Assembly: GCA_947586295.1 (NCBI GenBank)
Contig: CANPXQ010000003.1
Coordinates: 1 to 20,833, forward strand
Length of the DNA stretch: 20,833 nucleotides
Direction: 5' to 3'
Origin: an uncultured Bacilli bacterium
GTDB lineage: Bacteria > Bacillota_I > Bacilli_A > RF39 > UBA660
Shown: piece after piece, positions 12,389 through 20,833 of the stretch
Layout: every line of letters begins with the position of its first letter
Numbering within the stretch: the stretch's first letter is position 1
Notes under the pieces: generated by a model
What the model saw: the letters and a program-made list of their open reading frames with translations, nothing else
What the model was told of the DNA's origin: nothing
Databases searched by the model: none
Position numbers and translations under genes: made by a program

Positions 12389-14305
12389 CTATTCTTCTTT
12401 TTGTTTCTTTTTAGAAGTAGTATCATTATCTTTACTACTATTATCTTCTGAAATATTTTCATATGGTTTATTATTTACAATAGCTTCTATTTGTTCTTTA
12501 GTAATTGTTTCATATTTAATTAATGCTTCACTTAATTTCATTATTAAATCTTTATTTTCACTAATAATTTTTTTAGCTTCTTTATAACATTTTTCAATAA
12601 TATTACGAGTTTGTTCATCAATTTCTAAAGCAACTTGGTCACTAAAGTTCTTTGATTTAGAGTAATCTCTTCCTAAGAAAACACCTTCTTGTTTTTCTTC
12701 ATATTGAACAGGTCCTAAATCACTCATACCATATTCCGTTACCATACTTCGAGCTATTCTCGTAGCTTTTTTGATATCATCGCTGGCACCAGTAGAAATT
12801 TCCTTTAAAAACATTTCTTCACTTACTCTACCACCAAGTAATCCCGTAATTTGAGATAACAATTCATTCTTTGTTAATACAGCCATCTTTTCTTCTTTAG
12901 GTAACATCATTGTGTAACCACCAGCCATACCTCTAGGAATAATTGTTATTTTATGAACTTCTTGCGCATCTTCTAATTTTAAACCAATTACAGCATGACC
13001 TGCTTCGTGAATACTAACTAATTTCTTTTCTTTATCAGTTATCTTTCTCGTTGTTTTTGCTGGTCCTAATAATACTCTATCAGTAGCCTCATCTATTTCA
13101 TCCATAGTTATTGCATTTTTATTTCTTCTAACAGCTAATAAAGCAGCTTCATTAAGTAAATTTTCCAAATCGGCTCCACTAAAGCCAGGAGTTCTTAAAC
13201 TTAAATTTTCTAAATTAACATCGCTCGCTAAAACTTTATTTTTAGAATGTACTGCTAATATTTGTTCTCTTTCTTTAGAATCAGGTAAACTAACAGTTAC
13301 TTGACGATCAAAACGACCAGGTCTAAGTAATGCTGGATCTAAAACATCAGGTCTATTTGTAGCCGCAATAATTATGATACCTTCGTTTTCTCCAAAACCA
13401 TCCATTTCGGTTAATAATTGATTTAAGGTTTGTTCTCTTTCATCGTGACCGCCACCTAAACCAGTTCCTCTTTGACGACCAACAGCATCTATTTCATCGA
13501 TAAATATTAAACAAGGGGCATTTCTTTTTGCTTCTTTAAACATATCACGAACTCGACTTGCTCCTACCCCAACATATAATTCTACAAAATCAGAACCACT
13601 TATAAAGAAAAATGGAACATTTGCCTCTCCGGCAATAGCTTTCGCTAGTAAAGTTTTACCAGTTCCTGGAGGCCCAACTAATAAAACACCTTTAGGAATT
13701 CTCGCTCCTAATTTTTCAAATTTCTTAGGATTTTTTAGAAAATCAATTAACTCAGCAACTTCTTCCTTTTCTTCTTTTAATCCTGCTACATCTTTAAAAC
13801 TTTTTTTATCACTATCACTACTTAATCTTGCTTTACTTCTTGCAAAATCCATTGAGCCTTTATTAGCATTTGCCATTCTAGATACTAAGAAATACATAGC
13901 CACAACAATAAATACTAAAGGTAACACATTAACTAAAACATAAAGAAAAATACTTTCTCCAGGATCAGATTCTGTTTTATAACTTTCTATTTTTTCACTA
14001 TCATTAATATACATTAATATATTATCTAATTCCCCAGCTATTACTTTCGTACTAAAAGTTTCATTATCTTTATAACCTTCTATTTTACCAGTAATATAAT
14101 ATATACTTTCATCACTTTTAGGCGTAATTACTATTTCTGTAATAGTATCATTTTTTAATTCTTTAATTAATTCTCCCGTTGTTAATTCATTAATTTTACT
14201 ACCTTGTAAACTTAAGACAGCAAAAACAAGTAAAACTACACCCATAAGAATTATATAAGGTAAAAAGTTCTTAAATTTCTCATTATTATTAGGTTTAACA
14301 TTCAT
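12389..14305 (-). CDS. ftsH: ATP-dependent zinc metalloprotease FtsH
   Basis: FtsH is a hexameric membrane AAA+ protease that degrades misassembled membrane proteins and regulators. I choose the ATG at 14305 (638 residues), 7 nt after AGGGAG. The ATGs at 14308 and 14326 are in frame, but the last lies upstream of that ribosome binding site. Order: membrane helix (about 14-34), extracytoplasmic domain, second helix (about 119-142), and the AAA domain. The AAA domain has Walker A GPPGTGKT (about 211-218), Walker B IFIDEIDA and second region of homology TNRPDVLDPALLRPGRFDRQ. The zinc site HEAGH is at about 433-437. The C-terminal tail is charged. It overlaps the end of tilS by 11 bp. Confidence 0.97.
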   Translation of the reverse strand: MNVKPNNNEKFKNFLPYIILMGVVLLVFAVLSLQGSKINELTTGELIKELKNDTITEIVITPKSDESIYYITGKIEGYKDNETFSTKVIAGELDNILMYINDSEKIESYKTESDPGESIFLYVLVNVLPLVFIVVAMYFLVSRMANANKGSMDFARSKARLSSDSDKKSFKDVAGLKEEKEEVAELIDFLKNPKKFEKLGARIPKGVLLVGPPGTGKTLLAKAIAGEANVPFFFISGSDFVELYVGVGASRVRDMFKEAKRNAPCLIFIDEIDAVGRQRGTGLGGGHDEREQTLNQLLTEMDGFGENEGIIIIAATNRPDVLDPALLRPGRFDRQVTVSLPDSKEREQILAVHSKNKVLASDVNLENLSLRTPGFSGADLENLLNEAALLAVRRNKNAITMDEIDEATDRVLLGPAKTTRKITDKEKKLVSIHEAGHAVIGLKLEDAQEVHKITIIPRGMAGGYTMMLPKEEKMAVLTKNELLSQITGLLGGRVSEEMFLKEISTGASDDIKKATRIARSMVTEYGMSDLGPVQYEEKQEGVFLGRDYSKSKNFSDQVALEIDEQTRNIIEKCYKEAKKIISENKDLIMKLSEALIKYETITKEQIEAIVNNKPYENISEDNSSKDNDTTSKKKQKEE

Positions 14306-15614
14306 CATTATTCTCCCTTTCTTCATAATTTATTATTATATCATATTTTTCATCTTTTTTCTTCGCAAATTTTGATTTTTTTATTCCAGCAATCCATAAT
14401 ACATTTTTATTACTATCCACAATAATTGGAATACTATCTCTTTTACTTAAATCTATTTTTTCATCAATAAAAATATCATTTACTTTTTTTGTCCCCAAAT
14501 TCTTTATTTCTATTTTATCGCCATTTCTTCGATTACGTACTATTAAAGGAAGGACTATATCTTTTTTATTAATCCTTAAAATATTTTTTTCTTTTTGACT
14601 ATCCGAAAACGTAATTTTCCAGTCATTTGTTATTATATCATTATCTAATATATATTCAAAGTTTTTTTGTATTCTTTCTTTTATTATTTGTAACTTATCA
14701 TACTCTTTTAAAACTATATACCCATTATTTAAATTAATTTTTTTATTACTAGGTTTATTTATAATATACAATATATCCAACATATTTTTATCAGTTACTT
14801 CTAACCAATCATTAATTTGAATATTTTTAATAAGTTTTTCAATTACTTTTCTTTTTATAAAATCCTTTTCTTTTTTTAATTTTTTTAAATCTATAATATT
14901 ATTATTAATAAATTTATGTTCCGTAATATATTGTTCTATAAAATTATCATATTCTAATAATTCATTACTAAATTTTTGATATTTTAAATGTACAAACGGA
15001 TCTTCTTTTTTTAAAAAAGGTAAAATATTTTTACGATATCTATTACGGGTAAATTTATCACTATTATTACTTTCATCAACATTATATTTTATATTATTGG
15101 CTTTATTATATTCTAATATTTCTTTTTTACTATAATCTATCAAAGGCCGCATAATATCAAAATTTTCTTCTTTTTTTATTTTCTTAAAACCAAGATAACC
15201 ACTTAATGTACTTCCTCTATTTATACGCATTAAAATAGTTTCAATTAAATCATCTCCATGATGAGCAGTTAAAAGATATTGAGCTTGATATTTATCTATT
15301 AAACTTTTAAAAAACTCATATCTTTTTTGATGCCCCATTTGTTCCGAAAATTTTAAATCTTGAAAATCTAATTCTTTTAATTCTAATATTAAATTATGCT
15401 CTAAAGCATAATTTTTAACTAATTCATAATCTAATATGCTTTCTTTTCTTAAGTTATGATTTACGTGTGCAACAATAATTTTCCAATTTTTATTATCTTT
15501 TAATTTACATACTATATCCAAAAGACACATTGAATCGGCGCCACCACTACAAGCTACGACAACAGTTTTTCCTTCGGCAATTGTTTTATTCAAAAAAATT
15601 ATTGCTTTATCCAT
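14295..15614 (-). CDS. tilS: tRNA(Ile)-lysidine synthase TilS
   Basis: TilS converts C34 of the tRNA-Ile CAU anticodon to lysidine, so that it reads AUA. The gene is essential in most bacteria. The 439 residues start with the PP-loop ATPase motif SGGADS (23-28). VAHVNHNLR and the family segment LLTAHHGDDLIETILMR then follow. The C-terminal TilS domain is recognisable from LPLIVRNRRNGDKIEI to VLWIAGIKKSKFAK. It lies 14 bp after prfB with AGAGG 6 nt before the ATG, and overlaps ftsH. The tilS-ftsH pair is common in Firmicutes, where hpt often lies between them; hpt is absent here. Confidence 0.95.
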   Translation of the reverse strand: MDKAIIFLNKTIAEGKTVVVACSGGADSMCLLDIVCKLKDNKNWKIIVAHVNHNLRKESILDYELVKNYALEHNLILELKELDFQDLKFSEQMGHQKRYEFFKSLIDKYQAQYLLTAHHGDDLIETILMRINRGSTLSGYLGFKKIKKEENFDIMRPLIDYSKKEILEYNKANNIKYNVDESNNSDKFTRNRYRKNILPFLKKEDPFVHLKYQKFSNELLEYDNFIEQYITEHKFINNNIIDLKKLKKEKDFIKRKVIEKLIKNIQINDWLEVTDKNMLDILYIINKPSNKKINLNNGYIVLKEYDKLQIIKERIQKNFEYILDNDIITNDWKITFSDSQKEKNILRINKKDIVLPLIVRNRRNGDKIEIKNLGTKKVNDIFIDEKIDLSKRDSIPIIVDSNKNVLWIAGIKKSKFAKKKDEKYDIIINYEERENNDEC

Positions 15615-15628
15615 TTTTAGCCTCTTTT

Positions 15629-16709
15629 CTAAATTAATTCTTTTAAATTAAAAAGTAACATATCTAATATTTCGCCATCTAATATTTTATCAGGATTGGA
15701 ACTTTCAAAATTTGTACGATGATCTTTTACTAATTTATAAGGTTCTAATACATAGCTTCTTATTTGACTACCAAAGTTTATACTTTTATTTTCACCTTTT
15801 AAACTTTGCATTTGAACATTTTCTTTTTCTTTTTCTAACATATATAATTTGTTTTTTAATAAATTCAAAGCTTGCTCTTTATTTTTTAATTGACTTCTTT
15901 CATTTTGACAAGTAACAACTATTTTTGTAGGAAGATGGGTAATCCTAACAGCTGAATTTGATGTATTAACTGATTGTCCTCCTGCTCCTGATGAATGATA
16001 TACATCTATTTTTAAATCATCTTCTTTTATTTCAATATTAATATTAGTATTAATTAATGGCGTTATAGATACCGAAGCAAAAGAAGTATGCCGTCTATTT
16101 CCTGCATCAAAAGGACTTTTGCGAACTAACCGATGAACTCCCATTTCGTTTTTTAAATAGCCATACGCATATAACCCTTTAATTTTTAAAGTAACACTTT
16201 TTATGCCTGCTTCTTCACCTTTTTGAAATTCAATAATCTCATAAGAAAAGGCATTTTTTTCACAAAACCTAGTATACATTCGCAAAAGCATACTTGCCCA
16301 ATCGCAAGATTCGGTACCGCCAGCACCCGGATGAATTTCTAAATAACAATCATTACCATCAAACTCGCCATTTAAAATAACACTTGTTTCCAACTCCTTT
16401 ATTTTTACTTCTAAATCTTTTATTGAGGAGGCAACTAACTCTTCTAATTCAGCATCATTTTCTAAGATTAAATAATCTTCTTCTATTTCTTTTTGTATTC
16501 CTTCAAAATTTGCTACTTCTTTTTTTAAATGGCCTAATTTTTGATTTATATTATTAGCCCTCTCAATATTATTCCAAAATTCTTTTTCTTTCGTTTCTTC
16601 TTCTAAAGCCCTAATTTCTTTTTTTTTGTTTTCTAAGTCAAAGAGACCTCCCAATATAATCTATTTTCTCTTGATACTTTTTTAGTTCTTCCTTTAAATT
16701 ATCATTCAT
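15629..16709 (-). CDS. prfB: Peptide chain release factor 2, with programmed +1 frameshift
   Basis: RF2 releases the nascent chain at UGA and UAA. The gene starts at ATG 16709 (GGGAG upstream) and reads MNDNLKEELKKYQEKIDYIG then RSL, followed by an in-frame TGA at 16638-16640. A +1 shift at CTT restores DLENKKKEIRALEEE and the rest, giving about 359 residues in total. The longest unshifted frame begins at a TTG (16654) and lacks the true N-terminus. SPF (about 198-200), the UGA-recognition motif, and GAGGQS (about 242-247), the hydrolysis motif, are both intact. It begins 2 bp after the stop of the upstream gene. Frameshifting falls when RF2 is abundant, giving autoregulation. Confidence 0.97.
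16637..16652 (-). promoter_or_regulatory. prfB +1 programmed frameshift site
   Basis: The minus-strand sequence GGGAGGTCTCTTTGAC has an internal Shine-Dalgarno (GGGAGG) three bases before the slippery CTT, followed by TGA C. Spacing and slip codon match the classic E. coli site AGGGGGTATCTTTGAC. Confidence 0.95.
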
Positions 16710-16711
16710 TT

Positions 16712-17245
16712 TTATCTCCCTAAATTATTATTATAATTATTTAAAGATACTGATCCTAAAAGATGTCTTTGTAATTCTTTTTCTAAAAACTTAATTTCTG
16801 ATTCTAATATTATTTTTTTATCTTCATCGTTATTTTTATATGCGTGTTTTAATTCAAATTTTTTATATTTATATGTTTCCATTGTTTCTTTAACTGCTAT
16901 ATCTAAAGTATATTCATCTACAGCATCCTTCATATGCATAATATTTTCGGTTTCTCCTAAAACCTCTCCAAGTTTAGTCAAAATCACAATCCATTTTTGA
17001 GGATCTATTGTTTCCTTTAAAGACATAAGAAGATTATAACTTTCTTCATATTTTTGATATGATTCTTCTAATAGATCTCGAGCTTCCACATAATTTTTCG
17101 CATATTTTTCCGTCATTAAGCTCCCTTTAATAATATTTCCTCTTTCATCTTCTATTATAGCCATTTCATTATTTGCTTTATTTATTAAAATTCTACTTTC
17201 TTTGATAATATTTATTAATTGTATTCCTTTTGTGTATGATTCCAT
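16712..17245 (-). CDS. Helical protein of unknown function
   Basis: I do not recognise this 177-residue protein. It is highly charged and predicted to be mostly helical, with coiled-coil-like stretches (about 54-82, EARDLLEESYQKYEESYNLL; about 130-162, KFELKHAYKN to EIKFLEKELQ). There is no signal peptide or membrane helix, so it is probably cytoplasmic. The C-terminus is Asn-rich (SLNNYNNNLGR). The Shine-Dalgarno AGGAG lies 6 nt before the ATG. It ends 2 bp before the prfB start, and its last codons supply the prfB ribosome binding site, so the two are probably cotranslated. Nothing in the sequence suggests a specific activity. Confidence 0.8.
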   Translation of the reverse strand: MESYTKGIQLINIIKESRILINKANNEMAIIEDERGNIIKGSLMTEKYAKNYVEARDLLEESYQKYEESYNLLMSLKETIDPQKWIVILTKLGEVLGETENIMHMKDAVDEYTLDIAVKETMETYKYKKFELKHAYKNNDEDKKIILESEIKFLEKELQRHLLGSVSLNNYNNNLGR

Positions 17246-17281
17246 AAAATTTCTCCTAACAAGTCCTATTTTAACCCATTT

Positions 17282-18079
17282 TTATTTGTTTGAAAAGTTT
17301 TTTTTAATTATTACTAAAAACGGAGCTATAACATTATTTGTATTTCTTTTTATTTCATAATAATATTTAGAATTTTGTAAAAATTCTAAAATAGCTTTAG
17401 CTTCTTTTTGTCCTTCTTTATGTCCAGGATAAACCACAACTAAAATAAGCCCATCAGCACTTAGTACCTTAATGCTTTCCTTAATAGCTTTTAATGTACT
17501 AGTACTATGGGTAGTTATATTTTTATCTCCATTGGGCAAATACCCTAAATTAAAAATAATTAATTTAATATTCTTTTCTTTTAGCTTTCCAATATATTCG
17601 TGGCTCATTAGTTTTAAAGATACATTAGAAAACTTTTGTAATTTTTCTCGAGTTCTTCTTAAGGCTTCCTCTTGAATATCTAAACCGATAACTTTTTTCG
17701 CTATTTTTGCAAGAAAAAGCGTATCATTACCATTACCAACAGTAGCATCAACTACTATATCATTTGAATTTACATTTAAGATTATTTCTCTTTTTACATA
17801 ATTTAAAATGCTTTGCTTAAATCCCTGATATGTATGTCTATTTCTTAATTCCTTGGCTACTTTTCTTTTAAAAGGAGTCTTTACTTTTTTTAAATAATTT
17901 ATCTTTTCTAATAAATCACATATTTCCTTAATTTGTTTTTTACTTGCTTTTATAATTATTATTTTATTCCTACTTTTATTTATTTCTATAACTTGCTCTT
18001 CAGTTATTTTATCTATATCAACCAACATTATTTTTTCTTTAAATAAAAGTACAAGCAACTTATTATATAACCTTCCCAT
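17282..18079 (-). CDS. mnmM: MnmM-like (YtqB) SAM-dependent tRNA methyltransferase with N-terminal extension
   Basis: B. subtilis MnmM/YtqB methylates nm5(s2)U34 of tRNAs. Residues about 95-265 match it: the SAM-binding loop DIVVDATVGNGNDTLFLA (107-124), VIGLDIQEEAL, the catalytic-region motif FNLGYLPNGDKNITTHSTST (176-195), LVVVYPGHKEGQKE and FLVIIKK. B. subtilis YtqB is about 194 residues. This protein has 265, owing to roughly 85 extra N-terminal residues I cannot assign. The start is supported by GAGG 5 nt upstream. An in-frame ATG at 18028 would shorten but not remove the extension. It lies 36 bp before the unknown gene at 17245. Confidence 0.85.
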   Translation of the reverse strand: MGRLYNKLLVLLFKEKIMLVDIDKITEEQVIEINKSRNKIIIIKASKKQIKEICDLLEKINYLKKVKTPFKRKVAKELRNRHTYQGFKQSILNYVKREIILNVNSNDIVVDATVGNGNDTLFLAKIAKKVIGLDIQEEALRRTREKLQKFSNVSLKLMSHEYIGKLKEKNIKLIIFNLGYLPNGDKNITTHSTSTLKAIKESIKVLSADGLILVVVYPGHKEGQKEAKAILEFLQNSKYYYEIKRNTNNVIAPFLVIIKKNFSNK

Positions 18080-18096
18080 AAATACCTCATTTATGT

Positions 18097-18104
18097 ATTA
18101 TATA
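18097..18104 (-). promoter_or_regulatory. Possible extended -10 promoter for mnmM
   Basis: The minus strand reads TGCTATATAAT, giving a TATATA or TATAAT -10 with a preceding TG, about 20 bp before the mnmM ATG. No good -35 is visible. The leader would be very short. Confidence 0.35.
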
Positions 18105-18144
18105 GCATTTTTAAAATAAATAAAAATTATTAGCAATACATTTC

Positions 18145-18741
18145 TTAATCATTAAAAATGTTATCATACTCTTCTTTCCATTCAAATCCCCATTCTAGAA
18201 ATCGTAATTTTATTATATTTTTAATTTGCTTATAAATGGGCATTAACTGGGGAAAATTTTTAACTGCATCATCAGCGTAAGTAGCAAAAAGTTCGTGATT
18301 CATAATAACTTTATTTACTGTTAAAGGATGAATCATTCCTTCCAATTTATCACAAGCGTTAACAAAAAGTGCTTCTGCCGTCTCCTTATTTTTATATTCT
18401 TCATAGTATTTCTTAATTGGTTTATAATAAGATTCGGATAATTCCATAACCTTTTCTAATTCATATATATCTTTCTTCTGATGTATTTTTTTATCTTTAT
18501 TTTCCTTAATATCAACATCTTTATCTAAATTCATTTCACCAAAATCATGATAAATTGCCAAACAAATACATTTTTCATAATTTAAACTTAAATTTAATTT
18601 TTTATAAAAATAATCAACCATTAATATTAATTTAAATGTATGTTCCGAAGTACTTTCACTAAAAAGAGGATAATTACCATATCTTCTTGTTTTTTGTAGT
18701 TCATTTATTTTAAATAGAAATTTTAATGTTTTGTCTTCCAT
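18145..18741 (-). CDS. HD-domain phosphohydrolase (YfbR/HDDC2-like)
   Basis: The 198 residues carry the metal-binding H...HD...D set: H34 in TSEHTFKLIL, H65-D66 in CLAIYHDFGEM and D131 in NACDKLEGM. The pattern and length fit the YfbR/HDDC2-type HD proteins, several of which are 5'-nucleotidases acting on deoxynucleoside monophosphates. Substrate specificity cannot be read from the sequence. It is predicted to be cytoplasmic. It lies 65 bp before mnmM, and an AT-rich intergenic stretch separates it from the upstream TPR gene. The Shine-Dalgarno is GAGG, 7 nt before the ATG. Confidence 0.8.
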   Translation of the reverse strand: MEDKTLKFLFKINELQKTRRYGNYPLFSESTSEHTFKLILMVDYFYKKLNLSLNYEKCICLAIYHDFGEMNLDKDVDIKENKDKKIHQKKDIYELEKVMELSESYYKPIKKYYEEYKNKETAEALFVNACDKLEGMIHPLTVNKVIMNHELFATYADDAVKNFPQLMPIYKQIKNIIKLRFLEWGFEWKEEYDNIFND

Positions 18742-18756
18742 TTTTTACCTCGTTAA

Positions 18757-18795
18757 TTAATGTTTCCTTTGTAGTAATAATTCAATAGTATTCAT
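18757..18795 (-). CDS. Possible 12-codon leader ORF
   Basis: Between the TPR and HD genes, ATG at 18795 opens MNTIELLLQRKH and stops with TAA. GGAG lies 7 nt upstream, a better ribosome binding site than many real genes here. The stop is 15 bp before the HD gene's start. It may be a leader peptide or a chance ORF. The rest of the gap (18742-18886) shows no clear terminator. Confidence 0.25.
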   Translation of the reverse strand: MNTIELLLQRKH

Positions 18796-18886
18796 ATTCA
18801 CTCTCCAAAATTCTCAAAGCTAAATAATTTGAAATTTTCTACATAGATAATAAAAATTTACAAAAGGAAAAGTCCGTAATTTAAGC

Positions 18887-20815
18887 TTATTTCTTTGTCG
18901 GGGATAATGTTAAAACTAATTCTGTATTACTATTACTTTTTCGGTTTTGAAAAAATCTTTTATTTTTTCTTACTTCTTCAAAAACCTTTTTTGTTTTTTT
19001 TGTTTTATTTTTACTTTTTTCAACTGATTTAAGGAATATATCTCCTTTATCATAACTTCCTTGAGTGTAAAATTCTCGTGCATAAATAAGTTTGATAATA
19101 TCAACTTCTTCTAAAGATAATCCTAATTGCTCACAAGCAGTTTCTACATCTAATCCTGATTCAATAATAAAAGAGTTTATTTTGGAAAAATTATCAATTC
19201 CGTAATAATCACCTACATCACTATAATCAAAGTCTTTTTGAGTCATTCTAAATCGAGGTTTGCTATCTTCTTCTGGAATATCTCCTTTTAATCTAGCAAT
19301 AAGATCACTAAAATCAAAATCTACATTTTCTTTTTTAGATAAATCAGTTGCAATTGTTAAATAATCTATTGCTAAAGGAATTTGCCATTTTTTCATATAT
19401 GCCAGTCCTAGGTTTGAATAAACTATTGCTCTAGGATTATCAAATAATTGAAGCAATTGTAAATTATTTGCTATACATTTATCATAATTTCCTTCTTTAT
19501 ATGCTTGATTACCTGAAGTTATAAGATTTTTAGTATCAACATATTCATAAATTCTTGGTTTATATCTTAAAACTACTTGTTGTTTATTTTCTTTGCCAAT
19601 TACAAATGCTACCATATCTGGATAGTTTTTAATCATCTCAAATATTCTATCTATTCTACTATTATCCATAGGTTTTAATAAGATAATACCTTTTTTATCA
19701 AGTAATTCTTCATATTTCTTATCTATAAATTCTTTTTCGGAATTTCTTTTCTCTTGAGTTATTTTTTCTTTTTGAATTAGTTTAGATGCTTGCACTTGAG
19801 TTTTTTGTTGTAGTTGTATTAATGTTTCTATTGTTTTCTTTTCTGATACACTATAACCCGTTTGAGGTTGAATAGTTGTTGAAAAGTTTTTTTTTACTAT
19901 ATCTAAAGCATCATCTACTGGATTTAATGTTGTACTGTTTCTCTTATAATTTAATAATTTTTCTGATGATTCTAAAACTTGATATAAACCATCAGTAATA
20001 ACACAATCTTGACCAAGTTTATTTCCCTTTGAAATTATATCTAAATATATTCTTGCTTCTTCAAATTTATTTTGAGATAAGTTAATATAAAACTCTTGAA
20101 TATAAGTAGAAATATCAAAATAATAATTCTCTCTACTAATTAAGGTTAATGCTGTCATTGGCTTTGTGAAAGCTACATCTTTCTCCAATAAACTTATTTT
20201 GATAAGATCAACAATTAAAAACTCATAATCGCGTTTATTTAAACTTGTTAAATAGGGTCTTATTGTTCTAAAAAAATTGTCTAAATCACCATTCATTAAA
20301 AATTTAATAATATTTGCAAATGATGATGCTCCGACATTTAATGATGATTTAGGTTCAATAACACTATAATCTTCAGATGGTTTAGAAGTTTTTTCTGCAA
20401 TAGTAACAGATGTTATCTTTTGTTTTTGTCTAACGTTGTCATTGTCATTTAATTCTCTACATTTTTTAACTATTTCATCAAGTAAAAGGGAAAGGTTATT
20501 ATCATCAATATTAACATTAAATTTTTGATTTCTTGCTGTAGCCAAAGATAAAGCAAGTTCATAATTTTTACCATCTATTGCTTCAAATATATTATCAGTA
20601 CTAAATACCGTTTTTTCTGGAATATTTTTAGTATTAATAATATTTAATAATTCATTTGCTAGAATAAATGTATAACTATCTGATATACTTAAGTGATGTA
20701 AGAATTCCATTTTTTTATAAAATTCAATTATATCTTCAAATTTCTTTTGCTTAATTAAATGCTGTGTATTAGATATGAGGTGATGGATTAAAGTTATAAT
20801 CAGCATAAACATCAT
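18887..20815 (-). CDS. TPR-containing protein of unknown function (5' end may lie outside window)
   Basis: The visible protein has 642 residues and is predicted to be almost entirely helical. A clear tetratricopeptide pair lies at about residues 431-493 (GNQAYKEGNYDKCIANNLQL, YSNLGLAYMKKWQIPLAIDY). The N-terminal 300 residues form weaker helical-hairpin repeats (for example FEEARIYLDIISKGNKLGQD). A glutamine- and lysine-rich coiled-coil stretch occupies about 328-375, and a strongly basic tail (SKNKTKKTKK and following) ends it. No signal peptide is convincing. The frame stays open to the window edge above the ATG at 20815, and that ATG has no Shine-Dalgarno, so the true start is uncertain. 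TPRs mediate protein-protein contacts; no partner is suggested. Confidence 0.7.
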   Translation of the reverse strand: MMFMLIITLIHHLISNTQHLIKQKKFEDIIEFYKKMEFLHHLSISDSYTFILANELLNIINTKNIPEKTVFSTDNIFEAIDGKNYELALSLATARNQKFNVNIDDNNLSLLLDEIVKKCRELNDNDNVRQKQKITSVTIAEKTSKPSEDYSVIEPKSSLNVGASSFANIIKFLMNGDLDNFFRTIRPYLTSLNKRDYEFLIVDLIKISLLEKDVAFTKPMTALTLISRENYYFDISTYIQEFYINLSQNKFEEARIYLDIISKGNKLGQDCVITDGLYQVLESSEKLLNYKRNSTTLNPVDDALDIVKKNFSTTIQPQTGYSVSEKKTIETLIQLQQKTQVQASKLIQKEKITQEKRNSEKEFIDKKYEELLDKKGIILLKPMDNSRIDRIFEMIKNYPDMVAFVIGKENKQQVVLRYKPRIYEYVDTKNLITSGNQAYKEGNYDKCIANNLQLLQLFDNPRAIVYSNLGLAYMKKWQIPLAIDYLTIATDLSKKENVDFDFSDLIARLKGDIPEEDSKPRFRMTQKDFDYSDVGDYYGIDNFSKINSFIIESGLDVETACEQLGLSLEEVDIIKLIYAREFYTQGSYDKGDIFLKSVEKSKNKTKKTKKVFEEVRKNKRFFQNRKSNSNTELVLTLSPTKK

Positions 20816-20833
20816 ATATATTAATTGGAAAGT

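Noticed and set aside
14306..14326. ATG start of ftsH at 14326
   Set aside because: The obvious ribosome binding site AGGGAG lies downstream of it and directs initiation to the ATG pair at 14308/14305.

Overview
The window is very AT-rich, and every protein gene I accept lies on the minus strand. It looks like a low-GC Bacillota chromosome, probably an uncultured gut Bacilli or Mollicutes-like relative. The gene orders rpsJ-rplC-rplD-rplW-rplB-rpsS-rplV-rpsC and secG...rnr-smpB are Gram-positive. UGA is a normal stop codon, because an RF2 gene with an intact UGA-dependent +1 frameshift site is present. That argues against the code-4 mycoplasmas. The genus is inference only.

Layout, read on the minus strand from high to low coordinates. 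(1) 20815-18145: a large TPR protein of unknown role that may start beyond the window, a possible 12-codon leader ORF and an HD-domain phosphohydrolase. (2) 18079-12162: a housekeeping run of mnmM-like tRNA methyltransferase, a small unknown helical protein, prfB (frameshifted), tilS, ftsH and secG. (3) 12155-11858: the most unusual part. A 233-bp, almost wholly self-complementary segment sits between two perfect 25-bp direct repeats. The repeats duplicate one arm and the loop of a transcription terminator. (4) 11815-8980: a large predicted surface protein with a SipW-type signal anchor, about 88-residue internal repeats and a C-terminal domain of the kind common in gut Firmicutes. Its reading frame is broken by one base at an A6 tract just after the start codon. 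A possible gene remnant and a terminator follow. (5) 8682-4376: a type IV pseudopilin-like gene with its own promoter, closely coupled to rnr, then smpB, a DUF3048 (YerB-like) protein and a small membrane protein ending in a terminator. (6) 4312-1: promoter and structured leader of the S10 ribosomal protein operon, then rpsJ to rpsC, which runs off the window.

Functionally, the conserved genes cover ribosome assembly (S10 operon), translation termination and rescue (prfB, smpB, rnr), tRNA modification (tilS, mnmM) and membrane protein handling (secG, ftsH). The accessory material (structured element, surface protein, pseudopilin) sits in the interval that usually joins secG to rnr. This suggests an insertion-prone spot. 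I see no tRNA, rRNA, tmRNA, CRISPR array or transposase gene.
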